Below are positions 28,048-39,338 of a stretch of 64,000 nucleotides of DNA, piece by piece. The notes under the pieces were generated by a model. The model was not told the DNA's origin. It saw nothing but the letters and a program-made list of their open reading frames with translations, and made no database searches. The translations under genes and the position numbers were made by a program. The number at the start of each line of letters is the position of its first letter. The first letter of the stretch is position 1. Origin of the DNA: Burkholderiales bacterium (lineage in GTDB: Bacteria; Pseudomonadota; Gammaproteobacteria; Burkholderiales; SG8-41); NCBI GenBank assembly GCA_022841375.1, contig JALHRQ010000005.1, positions 183,828 to 247,827 on the forward strand, in the 5' to 3' direction.

Positions 28048-29472
28048 TTACAGGTTCAGCGTCCTGTTGTCGACGGCCAGCGCCGCCTCCTTCATCGCCT
28101 CCGACAGCGACGGGTGCGCGTGGCAGATCATCGCGATGTCTTCCGCTGCTGCGCCGAATTCCATTGCCACCACCGCTTCGGCAATCAGTTCGGAAGCCAT
28201 CGGCCCGATGATGTGCACGCCGAGAATGCGGTCGGTGCGCTCATCAGCGAGGAATTTGACGAAACCGGTGGTGTCACCGAGCGCGCGGGCACGACCGTTG
28301 GCCATGAACGGGAAGGAACCGGCGCGATATTTGATGCCCTCCTGTTTCAACTGCTGTTCGGTTTTGCCGACCCAGGCGATTTCCGGCGAGGTATAGATCA
28401 CCCACGGCACGGTATTGAAATCGACATGACCGTGTTTGCCGGCGATGCGCTCAGCCACCGCTACACCCTCTTCTTCTGCCTTGTGCGCCAGCATCGGACC
28501 GCGCACGACGTCACCGACGGCCCATACGTTGCCGAGGTTGGTCTTGCAATCGCCATCGACGGCGATAAAACCGCGATCGTCGAGTTTCAGGCCCACGGCA
28601 TTACCGTTCAGGCCCTGCGTATTGGGCACTCGACCGATCGACACGATCAGCTTGTCGACGACCAGCGTCTGCGCCGCGCCTGCACTGTCGGTATATTCAA
28701 CAGTGACGCCTTTTTTTGCGGTGATCTTGCCGACCTTGACGCCGGTATGAATCGCCAGCCCCTGCTTGGTGAACACCTTCTGCGCTTCTTTGGCCACCTG
28801 TTCGTCAACCGCGCCAAGGAAGGCTGGCAGCGCTTCGAGTACAGTGACATCCGCACCCAGACGACGCCACACGCTGCCCATTTCGAGTCCGATCACGCCG
28901 GCACCGATGACGCCCAGTTTTTTCGGTGTTTCAGCAATCGCCAGCGCACCGGCGTTGTCGAGCACCAGCTTGTTGTCGAACGGCACATCCGGCAGCGCGC
29001 GCGGGTTTGAACCGGTGGCGATGATCACGTGTTTGGCGGTCAGCACATCGGCGGTTTTGCCCGAGACCTGGATCTGCCAGGCGCCGGCTGCACCGCCGGC
29101 AAAAGCACCTTTGCCGTGGAAAAAAGTCACCTTGTTTTTCTTGAACAGGTAGAGGATGCCGTCATTGTTCTGTTTGACGACCTTGTCTTTGCGCTGGAGC
29201 ATCTGGCCGACATCCATCGTCAGGCCCTTGACCTGGATGCCGTGATCGGCAAACGCGTGGCCGGCATGATCGAAATTTTCCGAAGACTGCAGCAGCGCTT
29301 TTGACGGAATGCAGCCGACATTGGTGCAGGTGCCGCCGGGTGCGGGCTTGCCGTCGGGGGTGCTCCACTCGTCGATGCAGGCGACCTGCATGCCAAGCTG
29401 GGCAGCGCGGATGGCTGCGATGTAACCGCCGGGACCGGCGCCGATGACTACAACGTCAAATGATTTGGCCAT
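28048..29472 (-). CDS. lpdA: Dihydrolipoyl dehydrogenase (2-oxoglutarate dehydrogenase E3)
   Basis: [50 protein letters not shown]. Confidence 0.96.
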   Translation of the reverse strand: MAKSFDVVVIGAGPGGYIAAIRAAQLGMQVACIDEWSTPDGKPAPGGTCTNVGCIPSKALLQSSENFDHAGHAFADHGIQVKGLTMDVGQMLQRKDKVVKQNNDGILYLFKKNKVTFFHGKGAFAGGAAGAWQIQVSGKTADVLTAKHVIIATGSNPRALPDVPFDNKLVLDNAGALAIAETPKKLGVIGAGVIGLEMGSVWRRLGADVTVLEALPAFLGAVDEQVAKEAQKVFTKQGLAIHTGVKVGKITAKKGVTVEYTDSAGAAQTLVVDKLIVSIGRVPNTQGLNGNAVGLKLDDRGFIAVDGDCKTNLGNVWAVGDVVRGPMLAHKAEEEGVAVAERIAGKHGHVDFNTVPWVIYTSPEIAWVGKTEQQLKQEGIKYRAGSFPFMANGRARALGDTTGFVKFLADERTDRILGVHIIGPMASELIAEAVVAMEFGAAAEDIAMICHAHPSLSEAMKEAALAVDNRTLNL

Positions 29473-29502
29473 GTCAGTGCTTTGAAATGAATTAGGTTTC
29501 GG

Positions 29503-29612
29503 GAGTAGGGAGTGAGGCGTTAGGGGTCAGGAAACAAAGTGTAATCCAGGCGCACTGGCATCATGCATCAACCACCGATACACGCCTGACACCTTACACC
29601 TCACTCCTGACC
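29503..29612. repeat. Imperfect long inverted repeat with internal minirepeats between lpdA and odhB
   Basis: gagtagggagtgaggcgttaggggtcagg versus reverse complement of cgcctgacaccttacacctcactcctgac. Confidence 0.6.
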
Positions 29613-29620
29613 GTCTTTAA

Positions 29621-30859
29621 TCAGATATCGAGCAGCAGACGCGCCGGATCTTCCAGCGCGTCCTTCATCGCCACCAGCGCCAGCACGGCTTCGCGGCCGT
29701 CGATGATGCGGTGGTCGTAGGACATCGCAAGGTAATTCATCGGCCGGATCACGATCTGGCCGTTTTCCACCACCGGACGGTCCTTGGTTGCGTGCACACC
29801 GAGAATCGCACTTTGCGGCGGATTAATGATCGGCGTCGAAAGCATCGAACCGAAGGTGCCGCCGTTGGAAATCGAGAACGTGCCGCCGGTCAACTCTTCC
29901 ATGGTCAGCTTGCCGTCCTGCGCGCGCTTGCCGTATTCGGCAATCTGCTTCTCGATGTCAGCCAGGCTCATCTGGTCGCAGTTGCGCAGGATCGGCACCA
30001 CCAGCCCGCGAGGGCTGCCTACAGCGATGCCGATATCAAAGTAGCCGTGATAAACAATGTCGTTACCGTCGATCGAAGCGTTGACCACCGGATATTTCTT
30101 CAGCGCATGCACAGCCGCCTTGACGAAGAACGACATGAAGCCCAGCTTCACGCCGTGTTCTTTTTCAAACTTGTCCTTGTACTTGGCACGCAGTTCCATC
30201 ACCGGCTGCATGTTGACCTCGTTGAACGTGGTCAGGATGGCGGCGGTGGACTGCGACTGCAGCAGGCGCTCGGCGATCCGCGCGCGCAAACGCGACATCG
30301 GCACCCGCTGCTCGGGACGCTCGCCCAGATCACCCATGTCGACCGCAGGCATCGCCCGCGCCGCTGCGGGCGCAGCTGGCGTTACTCGCGTTTTTGCGCC
30401 GCCCGCATTTTGTCCACCTTCTGCCGCCTGGATGACGTCACCCTTGGTAACACGACCGCCACGGCCGGTGCCGCTGAGGGAATCCGTATTGATATTCTTT
30501 TCGGCAGCCAGCTTTTGCGCCGAAGGCATCGCCGGCGAACCCGCGGAGGCTCTCGTCGGCGCAGCAGCCGGAGCCGCCGCGGCCGCAGGCGCCGCCTGGG
30601 TCTTACCCGCCTCGGATTTGGCTTCGGTATCAATGGTGGCGATGATTTCGTTGCTGGTCACCGTGCCGCCATCGGCCTTGACGATCTTCACCAGTACGCC
30701 GGCCTGCGGTGCCGGGGTTTCAAGCACAACCTTGTCGGTCTCGATATCCACCAGATTCTCGTCGCGTTTGACGTATTCACCAGTCTTCTTGTGCCACGAC
30801 ACAAGGGTTGCCTCAGCAACAGACTCCGAAAGCTGGGGCACTTTCACATCAACAAGCAT
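29621..30859 (-). CDS. odhB: Dihydrolipoyllysine succinyltransferase (E2)
   Basis: Lipoyl motif [20 protein letters not shown]-terminal [13 protein letters not shown]. Confidence 0.96.
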   Translation of the reverse strand: MLVDVKVPQLSESVAEATLVSWHKKTGEYVKRDENLVDIETDKVVLETPAPQAGVLVKIVKADGGTVTSNEIIATIDTEAKSEAGKTQAAPAAAAAPAAAPTRASAGSPAMPSAQKLAAEKNINTDSLSGTGRGGRVTKGDVIQAAEGGQNAGGAKTRVTPAAPAAARAMPAVDMGDLGERPEQRVPMSRLRARIAERLLQSQSTAAILTTFNEVNMQPVMELRAKYKDKFEKEHGVKLGFMSFFVKAAVHALKKYPVVNASIDGNDIVYHGYFDIGIAVGSPRGLVVPILRNCDQMSLADIEKQIAEYGKRAQDGKLTMEELTGGTFSISNGGTFGSMLSTPIINPPQSAILGVHATKDRPVVENGQIVIRPMNYLAMSYDHRIIDGREAVLALVAMKDALEDPARLLLDI

Positions 30860-30893
30860 GATAACTCCGTAAACCTATGATTTAATTGATTAA

Positions 30894-33773
30894 TTAATGC
30901 TCTTCGCCTTCGGCCAAAGGACGTGGTGCCACGCCTTGCCGTTCGCGACCGCCATGAAGGGTCAACGCCTGGTCGACCAGTTCCTTTTGCTGTTTCTCAT
31001 GCAGCGACTTGTAGCCTGCCGCCGGTGACGCCGATGAATCCCGACCCGCGTAATACAGCTTCTGGTGCGGCAACAGATGGCGCATCAGGTAATGCTGGAT
31101 ATGCCGCCACGACCCCTGGTTGCGCGGTTCTTCCTGGCACCAGACGATTTCCTTGGCGTTTTTGTAGCGCACGATCTGCGCGCGAAATTCTTCATGCGCA
31201 AAAGGATAAATCTGTGCAATGCGCACCAGCGGCAGATTTGGAATCGCCCGCGTGCGGCGCTCGTTGCGCAGGTCGTAATAGACCTTGCCGCTGCAGAAAA
31301 TCACCCGCTCGACCTTGTCCGGATCGATTTCGCGCGAATCCCAATCCTCGTTGACCGGATTGAACTTGTCGTTGGCGAATTCTTCCAGCGGCGACACCGA
31401 TTCCTTGTGGCGCAGCAGGCTTTTCGGCGAAAAAATAATCAGCGGCTTGCGGTGCGGCCGCACCATCTGCCGGCGCAGCAGGTAATACATCTGCACCGGC
31501 GTTGCCGGTACGCAGACCTGCATGTTGTAGTCCGCACACAACTGCAGGAAACGCTCGATGCGGCCCGAAGAATGTTCCGGACCCGCGCCTTCGTAGCCAT
31601 GCGGCAGCATCATCGTCAGACCGCACATGCGGCCCCACTTCACTTCACCCGAAGCGATGAACTGATCGATAACCACCTGGGCGCCGTTGACGAAGTCGCC
31701 GTATTGCGCCTCCCAGACCACCAGTTCTTTCGGACCGGAGGTCGAATAGCCGTATTCAAATCCGAGCACCGCCTCTTCCGACAGCACCGAGTCGATGACC
31801 ACAAAGTCACCCTGATCAGCCGCCAGATGCTGCAACGGCAAATGCGTACCCTGGTCGCCGCGCTCGCGATTCTGGTCATGCAAAACCGCGTGGCGATGGA
31901 AAAACGTGCCGCGGCCCGAATCCTGACCGGAAAGACGAATGGAGAAACCTTCGGTCAGCAGGGATGCGTAAGCCAGCGTCTCCGCCATGCCCCAGTCGAG
32001 CGGCAACTTGCCTTCGGCCATCAGCCGGCGATCCTGCATGATTTTTTCGACACGCGGATGGAGCTTGAAATTGGCCGGCACTTCGCACACCTTGCGCGCC
32101 AGATCCTGCAACCGCTCCAGCGGCATCCGGGTGTCGTCGTTCTCATTCCACTTGGTGCCTTTGTACGGGCTCCAGTCGGTTTCGAACGGCGGCTTGTAGT
32201 TGGAAAGAATGGTCTTGTTGGTGTGATAACCGCGATCCAGCGCATCACGGAATTCAGCCACCATCCGCTCGGCATCCGCTTCGGCGACCACGCCTTCTTT
32301 GATCAAGCGGTCGGCATAAACTTTCCGCGGCGTCGGGTGCGAATGAATGCGACGGTACATCAGCGGCTGGGTGACCATCGGCTCGTCCTGCTCGTTATGG
32401 CCAAGGCGGCGGTAACAGATCAGGTCCAGCACCACGTCCTTTTTGAACTTTGTGCGATATTCGAGCGCAATGTCGGTGGCGAAACACACCGCTTCGGGAT
32501 CATCGCCGTTGACGTGGAATATCGGCACTTCAAGCATCTTCGCCACGTCCGAGCAATACAGCGTCGAGCGTGAATCGCGCGGATCCGACGTGGTAAAGCC
32601 GATCTGGTTGTTGATGATGATATGCACCGTGCCGCCGGTGCCGTAGCCGCGGGTTTCGGCCAGGTTCAGTACTTCCTGGATAACGCCCTGCCCGGCAAAT
32701 GCCGCATCACCATGGATCAGCACCGGCAGCACCTGACCACCGGTATGGTCCTTGCGACGATGCTGGCGTGCGCGCACCGAACCCTCGACCACCGGATTGA
32801 CGATCTCCAGATGCGAAGGGTTAAAAGCAACCGTGACATGCATCGGGCCGCCCGACGTCATCACATTCGATGAAAAGCCGTCGTGGTATTTGACGTCGCC
32901 GGCGAGCACATCGGCCTGCTGCTTGCCTTCGAACGACGAAAACAGATCCTTGGGCATCTTGCCCAGCGTGTTGACCAGCACGTTCAAACGACCACGGTGC
33001 GCCATGCCGATCACCAGTTCCTGCACCCCGGCGCTGCCGGCCTTCTGCAGCAGATGGTCAAGCATCGGAATCAGGCCGTCGCCGCCTTCCAGCGAGAATC
33101 GAGTCTGGCCGACGTATTTGGCGTTGAGGTATTTCTCCAGCGTCTCGGCCGCGGTCAGGCGGTCGAGCAAATGTTTTTTGTAGGCCGCGTCGTAAGTCGG
33201 ACGGCCGCGGGTGGGTTCGAGCTTCTCCGACATCCAGCGCTTCTGCGGAATGTCCGACATGTACATGTATTCAACGCCAATGGTGCCGCAGTAGGTATCG
33301 CGCAGCGCCTGCAGAATTTCGCGCAGCGTGGCCTTGGCCGGCCCGTGCAGCGTGCCGGTGTCGAACACCGTATCCATGTCCTGATCGGACAGCCCGTAGA
33401 ACGCCGGGTCCAGTTCGGCAATCACCGGCTGCTCCATTCGCTTCAGCGGATCGACATTGGCGATGCGGTTGCCCTGGAAGCGATACGCGGAAATGAGCTG
33501 CAGCACGGAGAACTGCTTTTGCAGATTGCGCTGCGTGGCCTCGGTGCTGCTGCCGCCGGTGCGCCGGCTGCGCGCCAGTTCGACAAAACGTTGCTGGATC
33601 TCGGTATGATCGACGTCCGCAGGACCGTCATCGAGCTTTTGCAGCTCGTCAAAATATCCGCGCCAGCGGGGCTCAACCGACTGCGGATCCTTCAGATACT
33701 GCTCGTAGAGGCCTTCCACGAACGGTGCATTGGCGCCAAACAGCAGCGAGCTGGCTCGCGATTCTTTGATCAT
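30894..33773 (-). CDS. sucA: 2-oxoglutarate dehydrogenase E1
   Basis: IGMAHRGRLNVLVNTLGK, HGDAAFAGQGVIQEVLNL, GRMCGLTMMLPHGYEGAGPEHSSGRIERFLQ. Confidence 0.97.
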   Translation of the reverse strand: MIKESRASSLLFGANAPFVEGLYEQYLKDPQSVEPRWRGYFDELQKLDDGPADVDHTEIQQRFVELARSRRTGGSSTEATQRNLQKQFSVLQLISAYRFQGNRIANVDPLKRMEQPVIAELDPAFYGLSDQDMDTVFDTGTLHGPAKATLREILQALRDTYCGTIGVEYMYMSDIPQKRWMSEKLEPTRGRPTYDAAYKKHLLDRLTAAETLEKYLNAKYVGQTRFSLEGGDGLIPMLDHLLQKAGSAGVQELVIGMAHRGRLNVLVNTLGKMPKDLFSSFEGKQQADVLAGDVKYHDGFSSNVMTSGGPMHVTVAFNPSHLEIVNPVVEGSVRARQHRRKDHTGGQVLPVLIHGDAAFAGQGVIQEVLNLAETRGYGTGGTVHIIINNQIGFTTSDPRDSRSTLYCSDVAKMLEVPIFHVNGDDPEAVCFATDIALEYRTKFKKDVVLDLICYRRLGHNEQDEPMVTQPLMYRRIHSHPTPRKVYADRLIKEGVVAEADAERMVAEFRDALDRGYHTNKTILSNYKPPFETDWSPYKGTKWNENDDTRMPLERLQDLARKVCEVPANFKLHPRVEKIMQDRRLMAEGKLPLDWGMAETLAYASLLTEGFSIRLSGQDSGRGTFFHRHAVLHDQNRERGDQGTHLPLQHLAADQGDFVVIDSVLSEEAVLGFEYGYSTSGPKELVVWEAQYGDFVNGAQVVIDQFIASGEVKWGRMCGLTMMLPHGYEGAGPEHSSGRIERFLQLCADYNMQVCVPATPVQMYYLLRRQMVRPHRKPLIIFSPKSLLRHKESVSPLEEFANDKFNPVNEDWDSREIDPDKVERVIFCSGKVYYDLRNERRTRAIPNLPLVRIAQIYPFAHEEFRAQIVRYKNAKEIVWCQEEPRNQGSWRHIQHYLMRHLLPHQKLYYAGRDSSASPAAGYKSLHEKQQKELVDQALTLHGGRERQGVAPRPLAEGEEH

Positions 33774-33828
33774 TTCTATACCTGATCGTATTTGGACAAA
33801 GGCCCCGCATTATGCAGGGCCTCATTGC

Positions 33829-35127
33829 TTATTTGCGTTTGCCAATCGCCACGAAGTCGCGGGTCGTCGCACCGGTAAACAACTGGCGCGGACGGCCGAT
33901 CTTCTGCTCCGGATCAGCAATGAGTTCCTTCCACTGCGCAATCCAGCCCACGGTACGCGCCAGCGCGAAAATCGCGGTGTACATGCTGACGGGAATGCCC
34001 AGCGCCTTGTAGACAATGCCCGAATAGAAGTCGACATTCGGATACAGCTTGCGCTTGATGAAATAGTCGTCGCTCAGTGCAATGCGCTCCAGTTCCATCG
34101 CCAGCTTGATCAGCTTGTTGTCCTTCATGTCGAGCTCTTCCAGCACCTCATGACAGGTTTTCTGGATCAGCTTGGCGCGGGGATCGTAGTTTTTGTAAAC
34201 GCGGTGACCGAAACCCATCAGCATCGCGTGACCGTCTTTCTCTTTCACGCGCTTGATGAATGCCGGGATATTCTTGATGTCGCCGATTTCGTCGAGCATT
34301 TTCAGCACGGCTTCATTGGCGCCGCCATGCGCCGGACCCCACAAACTGGCAATACCGGCGGAAATACAGGCGAAGGGATTGGCGCCGGTGGAACCGGCCA
34401 ACCGCACTGTCGAAGTCGAAGCATTCTGTTCGTGGTCGGCGTGCAGGATCAGGATGCGGTCAATTGCCCGCGAGATCACCGGATTCGGCACGTATTCTTC
34501 GCAGGGCGTGCCGAACATCATGAAGAGGAAATTATCGGTGTAGCTCAGCTTGTTCTTCGGATACATGAACGGCTGACCCATGCTGTACTTGTAGGTCATC
34601 GCCGTGATCGTCGGCAGTTTGGCGATCAGCCGGAATGCTGAAATTTCGCGGCTGCGTTCATCATAAATATTGATTGAGTCGTGGTAAAACGCCGACAACG
34701 CGCCGACAACGCCGCACATCACCGCCATCGGGTGCGCATCGCGGCGGAAACCGCTGTAAAAACGCGACAACTGCTCATGCACCATCGAGTGGTGGGTCAC
34801 GGTGTCGTCGAACTGGAGTTTCTGTGCCTTGTTCGGCAGTTCGCCGTTGAGGATCAGGTACGCGACTTCAAGAAAATCGCATTTTTCGGCGAGTTGCTCG
34901 ATCGGGTAGCCGCGATACAGCAGGATGCCCTGGTCGCCGTCGATATACGTGATATTGGAACGACAGCTCGCCGTCGACATGAAACCGGGGTCATAAGTGA
35001 ATTTGCCGGTTTTGCCATAAAGGCTGCGAACGTCGATGACCTCAGGTCCGATGGTCCCGCCAAGCACCGGGAAATCCACCGAGGGACTGCCATCGCTGAA
35101 AGAGAGGGTTGCGAGCTTTTCTTTCAT
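33829..35127 (-). CDS. gltA: Citrate synthase
   Basis: [60 protein letters not shown]. Confidence 0.97.
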   Translation of the reverse strand: MKEKLATLSFSDGSPSVDFPVLGGTIGPEVIDVRSLYGKTGKFTYDPGFMSTASCRSNITYIDGDQGILLYRGYPIEQLAEKCDFLEVAYLILNGELPNKAQKLQFDDTVTHHSMVHEQLSRFYSGFRRDAHPMAVMCGVVGALSAFYHDSINIYDERSREISAFRLIAKLPTITAMTYKYSMGQPFMYPKNKLSYTDNFLFMMFGTPCEEYVPNPVISRAIDRILILHADHEQNASTSTVRLAGSTGANPFACISAGIASLWGPAHGGANEAVLKMLDEIGDIKNIPAFIKRVKEKDGHAMLMGFGHRVYKNYDPRAKLIQKTCHEVLEELDMKDNKLIKLAMELERIALSDDYFIKRKLYPNVDFYSGIVYKALGIPVSMYTAIFALARTVGWIAQWKELIADPEQKIGRPRQLFTGATTRDFVAIGKRK

Positions 35128-35196
35128 AACTATCTCCGTATTATCAATGACTTAAGTTATAAATCTTATGTAGTTCGCTAACTTAAAAACTCACCG

Positions 35197-35427
35197 CTAC
35201 CGGCGCTGCAAGCGCTGGATCAGAGCATCGTAGCGCTTGGGCGCCGCCTCCTGCCCCATCACCCACGCCAGCAATACGGTATCGACTTCTCCCAGCAATT
35301 CCTTGAAAAGCACCCGCTCGTCGGTGTTCAGACTGTCGAAGTCTTCCGCCAGAAAACGCTGCAAAATCAGATCCATCTCCAGCAAACCACGCCGGCATTG
35401 CCAGCGGATACGGTCCATATCTCCCAT
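35197..35427 (-). CDS. sdhE: Succinate dehydrogenase flavinylation factor SdhE
   Basis: RIRWQCRRGLLEMDLILQRFL; start MGDMDRIRW chosen. Confidence 0.9.
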   Translation of the reverse strand: MGDMDRIRWQCRRGLLEMDLILQRFLAEDFDSLNTDERVLFKELLGEVDTVLLAWVMGQEAAPKRYDALIQRLQRR

Positions 35428-35550
35428 ACCCGCTGTGACCTTAAACCGACGCCTCCGACACAATACGCAATCCCTGTGCGCAAAGGTGTCGGCGTCCGAA
35501 GGCATTCGCCTGACTGTCGATCCCCCTGCGGGGGCCCCTCGCCAGGTGGC

Positions 35551-36249
35551 TCATACCGTTCGCTTGACCAGCAGATCCTTGATCTTGCCGATGGCCTTGG
35601 TCGGATTCAGACCCTTGGGGCAGACATCAACACAGTTCATGATCGAATGGCAGCGGAACAGCCGGTACGGGTCTTCCAGGTTATCCAGACGTTCATTGGT
35701 GGCCTGGTCGCGCGTATCGGCAATAAAGCGGTAAGCCTGCAGGAGCCCGGCCGGACCGACGAACTTGTCCGGATTCCACCAGAATGACGGGCATGATGTC
35801 GAGCAGCAGGCGCACAGGATGCACTCGTAAAGACCGTTGAGTTCCTCGCGGTCTTCCGGAGACTGCAAACGTTCGGTCTCGGGGCGCGGGGTTTCGTTGA
35901 CGACATACGGCGTCACCGAATGGTACTGCTTGAAGAACTGCGACATGTCGACGATCAGGTCGCGAATCACCGGCAGGCCGGGCAGCGGACGAATCACCAC
36001 CGGCTCCTTCAGGTCGGCCACCTTGGTGACGCAGGCCAGACCGTTTTTGCCGTTGATGTTCATAGCGTCCGAACCACAGACCCCTTCACGGCAGGAGCGG
36101 CGGAACGAAAACGTGTCATCGGTCGATTTCAGCCGGATCAACGCGTCGAGAAGCATGCGGTCGGTCGGTTCCAGCTGGATGTCGTAATCCTTCATGTACG
36201 GCTTTTCATCGACATCCGGGTTGTAGCGGTAGATAGAGAGACGCATCAC
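35551..36249 (-). CDS. sdhB: Succinate dehydrogenase iron-sulfur subunit
   Basis: FRRSCREGVCGSDAMNINGKNGLAC, CILCACCSTSCPSFWW. Confidence 0.97.
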   Translation of the reverse strand: MMRLSIYRYNPDVDEKPYMKDYDIQLEPTDRMLLDALIRLKSTDDTFSFRRSCREGVCGSDAMNINGKNGLACVTKVADLKEPVVIRPLPGLPVIRDLIVDMSQFFKQYHSVTPYVVNETPRPETERLQSPEDREELNGLYECILCACCSTSCPSFWWNPDKFVGPAGLLQAYRFIADTRDQATNERLDNLEDPYRLFRCHSIMNCVDVCPKGLNPTKAIGKIKDLLVKRTV

Positions 36250-36275
36250 TATTCCTTGATTCTCGGTAAGCCGGA

Positions 36276-38036
36276 TTAATAAACCCGGGCCTTGGGCTCG
36301 AACGATTCCACGGTCAACGGCTTGAGGTTCACCGGACGATATTCAAGACGGTTGTTTTCCTTGTACCAGAACGTATGCTTCATCCACTGCGCGTCGTTGC
36401 GGTCCGGGAAATCGCTGCGATCGTGAGCACCGCGTGACTCCTGGCGTGCATTTGCCGACACCATCGTCGACATCGCGACTTCCACCAGATTCTCCAGTTC
36501 CAGCGCTTCGACACGTGCAGTGTTGAACACCTTGCTCTTGTCCTTGAAATACAGCTGCTGGGCACGCTTGCCGACTTCCTGCATCTTGCGCACGCCCTCG
36601 GCCAGACTGTCCGGGAAACGGAACACACCGCAATGCAACTGCATCGTGCGCCGCATTTCCGCGCCGACCTCGGCAACATCCTCGCCCGACTGGGCAGAAT
36701 CCAGTCTTGCCAGCCGCGCGAGCGACCGGTCAGCGGCATCTTTCGGCAGGTCCTGATGTGACAGCGCTTCGCTGGCCAGATCCTTGACCACCTGCTCGCC
36801 CGAAGCCTTGCCGAACACCAGCAGATCGAGCAGTGAATTGGTACCCAGGCGATTCGCCCCGTGCACCGACACGCAGGCGCACTCACCCGCAGCGTAAAGC
36901 CCTTTGACGATTGCCCCGCCGTTGTGACCGGCGAGCACCTGCCCGTTCATGTTGGTCGGAATGCCGCCCATCTGATAATGGCAGGTCGGCACTACCGGTA
37001 TCGGATCCTTGGCAGGGTCGACGTTGGCAAACTTGATGGCGATCTCGCGAATGCCCGGCAGACGCTTGTCGATGACATCGGCGCCGAGGTGATCGAGTTT
37101 CAGCAAAATGTGATCGGCATCCTTGCCGGCGCCGCGACCTTCCTTGATTTCGGTCGCCATCGCGCGCGACACCACGTCACGGCTGGCCAGATCCTTAACC
37201 GTCGGCGCGTAACGCTCCATGAAGCGTTCGCCGTTCTTGTTGAGCAGGAAGCCGCCCTCGCCGCGCACGCCTTCGGTAATCAGCACACCGGCACCGGCAA
37301 CACCGGTCGGGTGAAATTGCCAGAACTCCATGTCTTCGAGCGCAATCCCGGCGCGCGCTGCCATGCCCAGGCCGTCACCGGTATTGATGAAAGCATTGGT
37401 GCTCGCGGCGTAGATTCGTCCCGCGCCGCCGGTGGCCAGCAGCGTCGCCTTTGCATGCATGACGCAGACTTCACCGGTTTCCATCTCCATTGCCACCACG
37501 CCAAGCACGTCGCCGGCCTGGTTGCGGATCAGGTCCAGCGCCATCCACTCAACGAAAAACTGGGTGTTGGCGCGGACGTTGCGCTGATAAAGCGTATGCA
37601 GCATCGCGTGACCGGTGCGGTCTGCGGCGGCACAGGCGCGCTTCACTGCACGCTCACCATAGTTGCTGGTATGGCCGCCGAAAGGACGCTGGTAGATTTT
37701 GCCGTTATCGAGTCGGTCAAACGGCATGCCGTAGTGTTCGAGCTCGATCACCGCCTCGTTGGCCTTGCGGCACATGAACTCGATTGCGTCCTGGTCGCCG
37801 AGATAATCAGAACCCTTGACAGTGTCATACATGTGCCAGTGCCAGTTATCCGGCTCTTCGTTGCCCAAAGAAGCTGAAACGCCGCCCTGCGCCGCCACCG
37901 TGTGCGAACGCGTCGGGAAGACTTTGGACAACACCGCCACCCGCAGGTTGGCTTCAGCCAGTTGCAGGGCTGCTCGCAACCCGGAGCCGCCAGCGCCCAC
38001 CACTACCGCATCAAACTGCCTTGTCGAAATACCCAT
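36276..38036 (-). CDS. sdhA: Succinate dehydrogenase flavoprotein subunit
   Basis: KVFPTRSHTVAAQGGVSASLGN, GANRLGTNSLLDLLVFGK. Confidence 0.97.
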   Translation of the reverse strand: MGISTRQFDAVVVGAGGSGLRAALQLAEANLRVAVLSKVFPTRSHTVAAQGGVSASLGNEEPDNWHWHMYDTVKGSDYLGDQDAIEFMCRKANEAVIELEHYGMPFDRLDNGKIYQRPFGGHTSNYGERAVKRACAAADRTGHAMLHTLYQRNVRANTQFFVEWMALDLIRNQAGDVLGVVAMEMETGEVCVMHAKATLLATGGAGRIYAASTNAFINTGDGLGMAARAGIALEDMEFWQFHPTGVAGAGVLITEGVRGEGGFLLNKNGERFMERYAPTVKDLASRDVVSRAMATEIKEGRGAGKDADHILLKLDHLGADVIDKRLPGIREIAIKFANVDPAKDPIPVVPTCHYQMGGIPTNMNGQVLAGHNGGAIVKGLYAAGECACVSVHGANRLGTNSLLDLLVFGKASGEQVVKDLASEALSHQDLPKDAADRSLARLARLDSAQSGEDVAEVGAEMRRTMQLHCGVFRFPDSLAEGVRKMQEVGKRAQQLYFKDKSKVFNTARVEALELENLVEVAMSTMVSANARQESRGAHDRSDFPDRNDAQWMKHTFWYKENNRLEYRPVNLKPLTVESFEPKARVY

Positions 38037-38039
38037 TAC

Positions 38040-38387
38040 TTATATGCCCCACAGAATCTGAACGGTCCAGGCGCCATAACTGATCAGCGCCAGTATGACC
38101 ACGACATACAGCGTCAGCCGCAAGCCGGAATCCTTGATGTAATCCATGAAAATGTTACGCACGCCGACCCAAGCGTGGTACAGCAGCGCCACCAGGAACA
38201 GCAACGCCGCATATCGCATCAGCGACAGGTTCCACAGCGCCTGCCAGTGCCAGAAATCGAATTTCGGCAAGGACACCAGCGCCAGTATCAGCAGCAGCGT
38301 GAACACCAGCATGATCACCGCGGTGATGCGCTGGGCCAGCCAGTCGCGCAACCCGTAATGGGCGCCTACCACTTCACGGTTCACCAT
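38040..38387 (-). CDS. sdhD: Succinate dehydrogenase membrane anchor subunit
   Basis: Small 3-TM protein between sdhC and sdhA; HAWVGVRNIFMDYIKDSGLR. Confidence 0.9.
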   Translation of the reverse strand: MVNREVVGAHYGLRDWLAQRITAVIMLVFTLLLILALVSLPKFDFWHWQALWNLSLMRYAALLFLVALLYHAWVGVRNIFMDYIKDSGLRLTLYVVVILALISYGAWTVQILWGI

Positions 38388-38767
38388 AACCGCACCCCGA
38401 CGGCCAGGGTCAGCACGATGGCGCTGACCAGAACAACAATGCTGCTCGCCCGCGCGGTTTCCAGTTCAGCACCGATGTGCAGATCCAGAAACAGATGACG
38501 GATGCCGGCCAGCAGGTGATGCAGATATCCCCACAGCAGCGCGAGCAGGAACAGCTTCATCAGCGGGTTGGATACCACCATGTGAAACCTTGCGAACGAT
38601 TCGGATGACTGCAGGCTGGACTGAAACAGCCAGAGAAGCAGCGGCAACATCAGGAACAGCACCGCTCCGCTGACACGATGCATGATGGATACGATACCCG
38701 CCACCGGCAATCTGATGACGATCAGATTGAGGTGTTTGGGCCTGGTTTTGGCCACTGTTGATGACAC
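38381..38767 (-). CDS. sdhC: Succinate dehydrogenase cytochrome b556 subunit
   Basis: RPKHLNLIVIRLPVAGIVSIMHRVSG, HHLLAGIRHLFLDL. Confidence 0.93.
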   Translation of the reverse strand: MSSTVAKTRPKHLNLIVIRLPVAGIVSIMHRVSGAVLFLMLPLLLWLFQSSLQSSESFARFHMVVSNPLMKLFLLALLWGYLHHLLAGIRHLFLDLHIGAELETARASSIVVLVSAIVLTLAVGVRLW

Positions 38768-39134
38768 GCGCAGCTCTCCTTGATTTACAAATTAGCGCTC
38801 AACGCTGCGGCGCACCGGCAGAAGCCGGGATTTCAGCTTGCAAAGCAACATTCAAAGCTCGGCGGAAGGACCGCAATGCTGCAATGCAAGCAACCGCATC
38901 AGTTGAGAGTTTTTGGCACAACCGTAATTGTGTCAGGACTTTCCTTAAGCGCATGAAATATTACCAGCTTTTGTCCAGCGTAGAAACGCAGAATCGGGGC
39001 TTCATCCGTAAAAACGGTTCATGCGATAGACATGCGTTGACGCGTGCGTAAAGGTCTTCCTTGACGCAGTTCCACATGTCGTTATGTTGTGCCGCATGAT
39101 GCACCGATGTGAAACCAAAATATGGTTTGCAAGT

Positions 39135-39148
39135 TTGAGCTATATCAA
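39135..39148. promoter_or_regulatory. FNR/ANR-like box in the sdhC-mdh divergent intergenic region
   Basis: TTGAGCTATATCAA, 9 of 10 consensus positions. Confidence 0.5.
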
Positions 39149-39338
39149 AAAACGACAACTCAAATTCTGGAATGGTTGCCACAATTCTTGTTGTTGGCGC
39201 AACGACCTATTCTGTTGACCGTAATTCCCGGCGTTCGCTATCATGAGGAGATTCCATACCGGTGTGCGCCGCAACACAAGTTTTTCTCTCAGCGGACCCG
39301 CCAAATCTCAAAAACCTCGGAAATTCAGGAGCTTCCAG

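Noticed and set aside
29711-30880. 389-aa ORF antisense to odhB
   Set aside because: Overlaps a strongly recognisable E2 gene; Arg/His-rich composition typical of antisense frames.
31065-32573. 502-aa ORF antisense to sucA
   Set aside because: Same reasoning: antisense artefact over a conserved E1 gene.
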